This document shows, piece after piece, positions 30,713 to 34,367 of a stretch of 34,367 nucleotides of DNA (its first letter is position 1; each line of letters begins with the position of its first letter). The translations under genes and the position numbers were made by a program. The stretch comes from Methanobacteriaceae archaeon (GTDB lineage: Archaea; Methanobacteriota; Methanobacteria; Methanobacteriales; Methanobacteriaceae): positions 1 through 34,367 of the forward strand of contig JAUNXU010000008.1 of assembly GCA_030539615.1 (NCBI GenBank). Direction: 5' to 3'. The notes beneath the pieces were generated by a model. It was given only the letters and a program-made list of their open reading frames with translations, made no database searches and was not told the origin of the DNA.

Positions 30713-30734
30713 TTTTTCTTATTCTTTTTCTTAT
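30713..30734 (+). terminator. T-rich terminator after leuS
   Basis: Two T5 tracts and flanking TT pairs interrupted by C and A follow the leuS stop by about 10 bases, a typical archaeal T-rich end, ahead of the independent tRNA gene. Confidence 0.5.
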
Positions 30735-30815
30735 TATCGAAATATTTAATAAAAAGAAATAACATATTTATTTAATAGACTTTTAATGAACATTTTTAAT
30801 TAAAAATAATAATAT

Positions 30816-30887
30816 GCCTTGATAGTGTAGCGGATATCACGTGGGACTGCGGATCCCATTACCCGGGTTCAAATCCCGGTCAGGGCA
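30816..30887 (+). tRNA. tRNA-Arg (anticodon GCG)
   Basis: A full cloverleaf folds. The acceptor stem is GCCTTGA with TCAGGGC (one G-T pair). The D arm contains AGCGGATATC. The anticodon stem TGGGA/TCCCA closes the loop CTGCGGA, with anticodon GCG at 30849-30851 reading CGC/CGT (Arg). The T stem is CCGGG/CCCGG with loop TTCAAAT. The discriminator is A and the CCA end is not encoded. There is no intron. The short GC-rich gene stands out from its AT-rich surroundings. Confidence 0.95.
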
Positions 30888-30992
30888 CTAAATTTTAGAT
30901 CATCTCCCATTAATATAATTTTATTTTTAAAATAATTTATAAAAAATAAGGGTTTTCTTTTTATATTATTAAGAATTATAGAAGTATAAAAA

Positions 30993-31682
30993 ATGAATAT
31001 TACTGAAAAAGAATTAAACAAGTTTTTAGATGATATAGTTGACATTCATGGAGTAACTAGTCTAAATATACCTGAATTAATAGAAGAATATGGTGAAGAC
31101 ATTTGTTATTATCCTTATGCTATATCTGTTGGAATTTTAATGGATGAAAAAATCGTTGATCATATTCCACAAACAAGAAAAAATAAAAAATATGCTAGTG
31201 ATTATGTTGATGAATATTTTGGTTCCATTGATATTATAAATGAAAAATCTGAAAAGATATGTGAATTTATAAAAAATAATGGTTATGATGCAACATATAT
31301 TCGATTATCAGGTAAATGTAGAACTTTAAATCTTAAAAAGAAGTATGCTCAAAAAACTACTGCCAATCTTGCAGGATTAGGTTGGATTGGAAAAAGTGAT
31401 TTGATGATTACTCCTAAATTCGGTCCTCGATTAACTTGGGCTACAATATTAACTGATATGCCATTAAAAATTAAAGAACGTATTAAATCACGATGTGGAG
31501 ATTGTAATATCTGTACCAATATATGTCCTTCTAATGCTATTGAAGGTAAATATAATAGTAAAACTTGTCTTGAGTTTATTAATAATGAAATAAATAGATT
31601 AGGTTTTAAAATGATTTGTGGTATGTGTTTATATTCTTGTCCTTATGGACGAAAAATTAATGGAAAATATTTAAAAAATTAA
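30993..31682 (+). CDS. QueG-like double 4Fe-4S protein
   Basis: Resembles the core of epoxyqueuosine reductase-like proteins. The central AGLGWIGKSDLMITPKFGPRLTWATILTD matches the family segment ahead of the clusters. The C-terminus has CGDCNICTNICPSNAI and, after a further Cys in KTCLEF, CGMCLYSCPYGRK, enough for two 4Fe-4S clusters. At 229 residues it is shorter than bacterial QueG (typically over 300), lacking C-terminal repeats. Archaea make archaeosine rather than queuosine, so a queuosine role is unlikely and the substrate is unknown. Only weak ribosome-binding sequence is seen. It is convergent with tfrA, 20 bases apart. Confidence 0.8.
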   Translation: MNITEKELNKFLDDIVDIHGVTSLNIPELIEEYGEDICYYPYAISVGILMDEKIVDHIPQTRKNKKYASDYVDEYFGSIDIINEKSEKICEFIKNNGYDATYIRLSGKCRTLNLKKKYAQKTTANLAGLGWIGKSDLMITPKFGPRLTWATILTDMPLKIKERIKSRCGDCNICTNICPSNAIEGKYNSKTCLEFINNEINRLGFKMICGMCLYSCPYGRKINGKYLKN

Positions 31683-31702
31683 AAGAAATAAAATTATTTT
31701 TT

Positions 31703-33373
31703 TTAGAGAAAATCTCTAATTACAGTAGTCATATCTTTATTATTATTTACAATAAAGCTTTTTTCATATTCATTACTTTTTTCAGGAAAATCTGACCTAT
31801 AATGAGCTCCACGACTTTCTTTTCTTGCTATTGCAGATTCAATTATAAGATATGCTATTTGAATCATATTATCTAATTCTAATGTTGTTTGAAGATCAAT
31901 ATTATAATTTTCATCAGAACTAATTTTAACATTAGTAATTTTTTCTCTTAATTGATCTAATTTTTTAATTGCTGTTTTCAAACCTTCTTCATCACGAATT
32001 ATTGCTACATGATCCCACATTATATTTTCTAATTCTAATTTTAAATCAGACGGTTTATATTTTCCATCGTTTCCTATAAGTGAATTTAGTAATCCTATTT
32101 CTTCTTGAATTGATTTTGTAGAATCATAATTAATGTTGCTATCTGTTTTTGAAGCATTTTCAGCTGCTGTTAATCCTGCTTGTCTCCCAAATACTTGTGT
32201 ATCTGCTAATGCATTTCCACCTAGCCTATTTGCCCCATGTACACCCGATGTTACTTCTCCTGCAGCATAAAGATTTTCAAGATTTGTATTACAATTTTCG
32301 TCAATTCTTATTCCACCCATAAAATGATGTGCAGTTGGTGCTACTTCCATTGGTTCTTTTCTTATATCTATACCTATATCTTCAAATTGTAAAACCATTG
32401 TTTCAAGTTTTTCTTCTATTTGTTTTGAGGGTAAATGAGCTACTGAAAGATACACTCCACCATTGAATGTTCCTCTTCCTTCTTGTATTTCATTATAAAT
32501 TGCTCTTGCTACTATATCTCTTGTTGCTAATTCCCCTCTTGGATCATAATTAGTCATGAATCTTTCATTTTTATTGTTTATTAAATGTCCACCTTCTCCA
32601 CGTACTGCTTCTGTTATTAATACACCTTTTCGTGATTTTGGAGATAACATTCCTGTTGGATGGAATTGAACCATTTCCATATCCATTAAATCTACTCCAG
32701 CTCGGTATGCTATTGCATAACCATCCCCTGTTTTTTGTGCTGCATTTGATGTTACAGGATATAACCATCCAGCACCTCCAGAAGTTATTATTGTTGATTT
32801 TGCTTTGAATATCATAATGTCTGAATTTTTTTGTGATATTCCAATACAACCTAATACTTTTTTATTAGAATCATCTAATAAAAGATTAGTAACCATTATT
32901 TCTTCAAAAATTGTAACATTTTCTTTTATTAATTCTTGTTTTAATCCTATCATCATTTCATGACCTGTTTGATCACCTTGATAACAAGTTCTTCTATAAC
33001 ATTGCCCTCCAAAAGCCCTTTGATCTAATCTTCCATCATCTTGTCTATCAAATAAACATCCAAATGTTTCTAATTCTATTAATCTTTTTGGAGACTCTTT
33101 TACCAATTTATTTATTAATTTTGGATCATTTAAAAATGCTCCCCCTTTTAAAGTATCTTGTATATGTAATTGTAAAGAGTCTTCAGGATCTTTGTATCCA
33201 AATACTGCATTATATCCACCTTCTGCTAAATTAGTACAACCTGATTTAAATGCTAGCCCTTTAGTTACTATTGTTACTTTTTGATCTTGTTTACTTGCTT
33301 CTATTGCTGCTCGACATCCAGCTCCTCCAGACCCTATAACTAATATATCTGTTGTGTATTCTTTAATATTCAT
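31703..33373 (-). CDS. tfrA: Thiol:fumarate reductase flavoprotein subunit (TfrA-like)
   Basis: FAD subunit of the fumarate reductase/succinate dehydrogenase family. In Methanobacteriales this enzyme reduces fumarate with coenzymes M and B, supplying succinate. The FAD motif is GSGGAG (14-19), the flavin-linking-type segment is RTCYQGDQTGHEMM, and active-site regions are QFHPTGML, TEAVRGEGGHLIN, TRDIVARAI and APTAHHFMGGI; GVHGANRLGGNAL closes the FAD domain. The length of 556 residues is normal. AAGGAGGA precedes the ATG in the 38-base gap after hisG, so the two are probably cotranscribed. The partner tfrB is not in this window. A SdhA/FrdA role is the alternative. Confidence 0.88.
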   Translation of the reverse strand: MNIKEYTTDILVIGSGGAGCRAAIEASKQDQKVTIVTKGLAFKSGCTNLAEGGYNAVFGYKDPEDSLQLHIQDTLKGGAFLNDPKLINKLVKESPKRLIELETFGCLFDRQDDGRLDQRAFGGQCYRRTCYQGDQTGHEMMIGLKQELIKENVTIFEEIMVTNLLLDDSNKKVLGCIGISQKNSDIMIFKAKSTIITSGGAGWLYPVTSNAAQKTGDGYAIAYRAGVDLMDMEMVQFHPTGMLSPKSRKGVLITEAVRGEGGHLINNKNERFMTNYDPRGELATRDIVARAIYNEIQEGRGTFNGGVYLSVAHLPSKQIEEKLETMVLQFEDIGIDIRKEPMEVAPTAHHFMGGIRIDENCNTNLENLYAAGEVTSGVHGANRLGGNALADTQVFGRQAGLTAAENASKTDSNINYDSTKSIQEEIGLLNSLIGNDGKYKPSDLKLELENIMWDHVAIIRDEEGLKTAIKKLDQLREKITNVKISSDENYNIDLQTTLELDNMIQIAYLIIESAIARKESRGAHYRSDFPEKSNEYEKSFIVNNNKDMTTVIRDFL

Positions 33374-33411
33374 CTTATTTTTCCTCCTTTATAAATTTAT
33401 CATATTTTTTT

Positions 33412-34278
33412 TTAGTTTTTCATTATTCTTTCAATTGGAAGTACTAATATGTCTTTCCCACCTAATTTTCGTAAATTGTTTATTGTTGTAAATACATCTG
33501 TTTCAGATATAACTGCATTTACAGATACCATATTTTCTTTAGAATATATTTGAGATATTGTTGGTCCTGACATTCCAGGCAATACTTTTACTACATCTTC
33601 TATTTTATCTTTATGTATATTTATCATGATTAGTTTTTTTCTTTCAGCTGTATTTACCCCTTCTATACTTGTTTGTACAGCTTCTATTTTATCATATTTT
33701 TCTTTTAAACTATTTTTATTTGCAATTAATTTTATTGAACTTTCAAGTATTGTTCCTATCACTCTTAAATGATTCATTTTTAATGTGGTTCCTGTACTTG
33801 AAAGATCAGTTATAATATCTGCTACCCCTATTAATGGTGCTATCTCTGTTGCACCACTTAATTCTAATATTTTAATATTTTTTCCTTGTTTTTCCATATA
33901 TCTTTTTGTTATATTTGGAAATTCTGTTGCTACTGTAAACCCATCTTTAACATCATCCATTGAATATATTTCAGATGATTCAGGTGTTGCTATAACTAAA
34001 TTTGTTTGTCCAAAATGAAGATCAGATAATATTTCAACATCTGAATTTTTTTCTTTAATAAGATCATATCCCGTCATTCCCATATCTGCTGCTCCATCAG
34101 CAACATATTCTGGTATATCCGCAGCTCTTGTAAACATTACACTGATTTCAGGATCAAATGTTTGTGAAAATAATTTTCTATTTCCATTATCTGTAAGTCC
34201 AATTCCTGCTTTTTCTAATAATTCTACTGAGGGACCACTAATTCTTCCTTTTGATGGTAAGGCTATGCGTATATTCAT
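33412..34278 (-). CDS. hisG: ATP phosphoribosyltransferase, long (HisG-L) form
   Basis: First step of histidine biosynthesis, joining ATP and PRPP. The N-terminus RIALPSKGRISGPSVELLEKAG, the GMTGYDLI loop and the PRPP-binding-type ITDLSSTGTTLKMNHL motif are clear. About 75 extra C-terminal residues (ERKKLIMINIHKDKIEDVVKVLPGMSGPTISQI) form the ACT-like domain of the long form, the site of histidine feedback inhibition, so no HisZ partner is needed. AGGAGT lies about 9 bases before the ATG. The remaining 89 bases to the window edge hold only AT-rich sequence. Confidence 0.96.
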   Translation of the reverse strand: MNIRIALPSKGRISGPSVELLEKAGIGLTDNGNRKLFSQTFDPEISVMFTRAADIPEYVADGAADMGMTGYDLIKEKNSDVEILSDLHFGQTNLVIATPESSEIYSMDDVKDGFTVATEFPNITKRYMEKQGKNIKILELSGATEIAPLIGVADIITDLSSTGTTLKMNHLRVIGTILESSIKLIANKNSLKEKYDKIEAVQTSIEGVNTAERKKLIMINIHKDKIEDVVKVLPGMSGPTISQIYSKENMVSVNAVISETDVFTTINNLRKLGGKDILVLPIERIMKN

Positions 34279-34367
34279 ATATTAACTACTCCTAAAGAAA
34301 TGATATTTATTTTTTTTTAAAATTAATTTGTTTGATAAAATTATGTGTAAATTTATGAGAAATCTTT

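Noticed and set aside
30816-30887. Integration (attachment) site at the tRNA-Arg gene
   Set aside because: No partial duplicate of the tRNA 3' end and no integrase gene are visible in the window.

Overview
The window is very AT-rich and carries genes diagnostic of a methanogenic archaeon of the order Methanobacteriales. These include F420-dependent methylene-H4MPT dehydrogenase (mtd), an F430-type a,c-diamide synthase (cfbB), a TfrA-like thiol:fumarate reductase flavoprotein, an HMf-type histone, NucS, Lhr, a CxxC-type ThiI, archaeal LeuRS and a large secreted adhesin-like protein with Ig-like repeats. The low GC content and the adhesins fit a gut-type member such as Methanosphaera or Methanobrevibacter. 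The genus is inference.

Layout, left to right. Positions 1-4.1 kb are a surface-protein region: the C-terminal end of one adhesin-like protein runs in from the left edge, followed by a papain-family cysteine peptidase/adhesin whose start region looks frame-disrupted at an A7 tract. From 4.3 to 7.7 kb a convergent pair holds the Lhr helicase and the NucS mismatch endonuclease; nucS appears to start at a non-AUG codon. From 7.9 to 9.6 kb a small membrane protein precedes a flavin/4Fe-4S GMC-like oxidoreductase. From 9.6 to 13.2 kb a minus-strand run carries thiI, a DUF2971-like protein and a CoxE-type VWA protein. From 13.3 to 15.5 kb lie cfbB and mtd, which serve the methanogenic pathway (cofactor F430 and C1 transfer). 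From 15.6 to 22.4 kb come a POT peptide transporter, hisB behind a flippase, and a divergent pair of envelope-polymer genes (polymerase-like membrane protein and GT-B-fold protein), then a lineage-specific hypothetical gene.

From 22.6 to 24.3 kb are a histone gene, a 440-bp gap and get3. The gap contains a GC-rich island with two hairpins, each displaying GGTGGT in its loop, followed by a T-rich tract. This is the best candidate in the window for an undescribed element, probably a small structured RNA. From 24.5 to 26.5 kb is a compact type II restriction-modification pair inserted among housekeeping genes. From 26.7 to 34.3 kb are nadE, leuS, tRNA-Arg(GCG), a QueG-like double-cluster Fe-S protein, and hisG-tfrA in tandem.

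Most genes are housekeeping and closely packed. Three convergent pairs have stop codons 0-7 bp apart. I see no CRISPR array, rRNA, insertion sequence or transposase.
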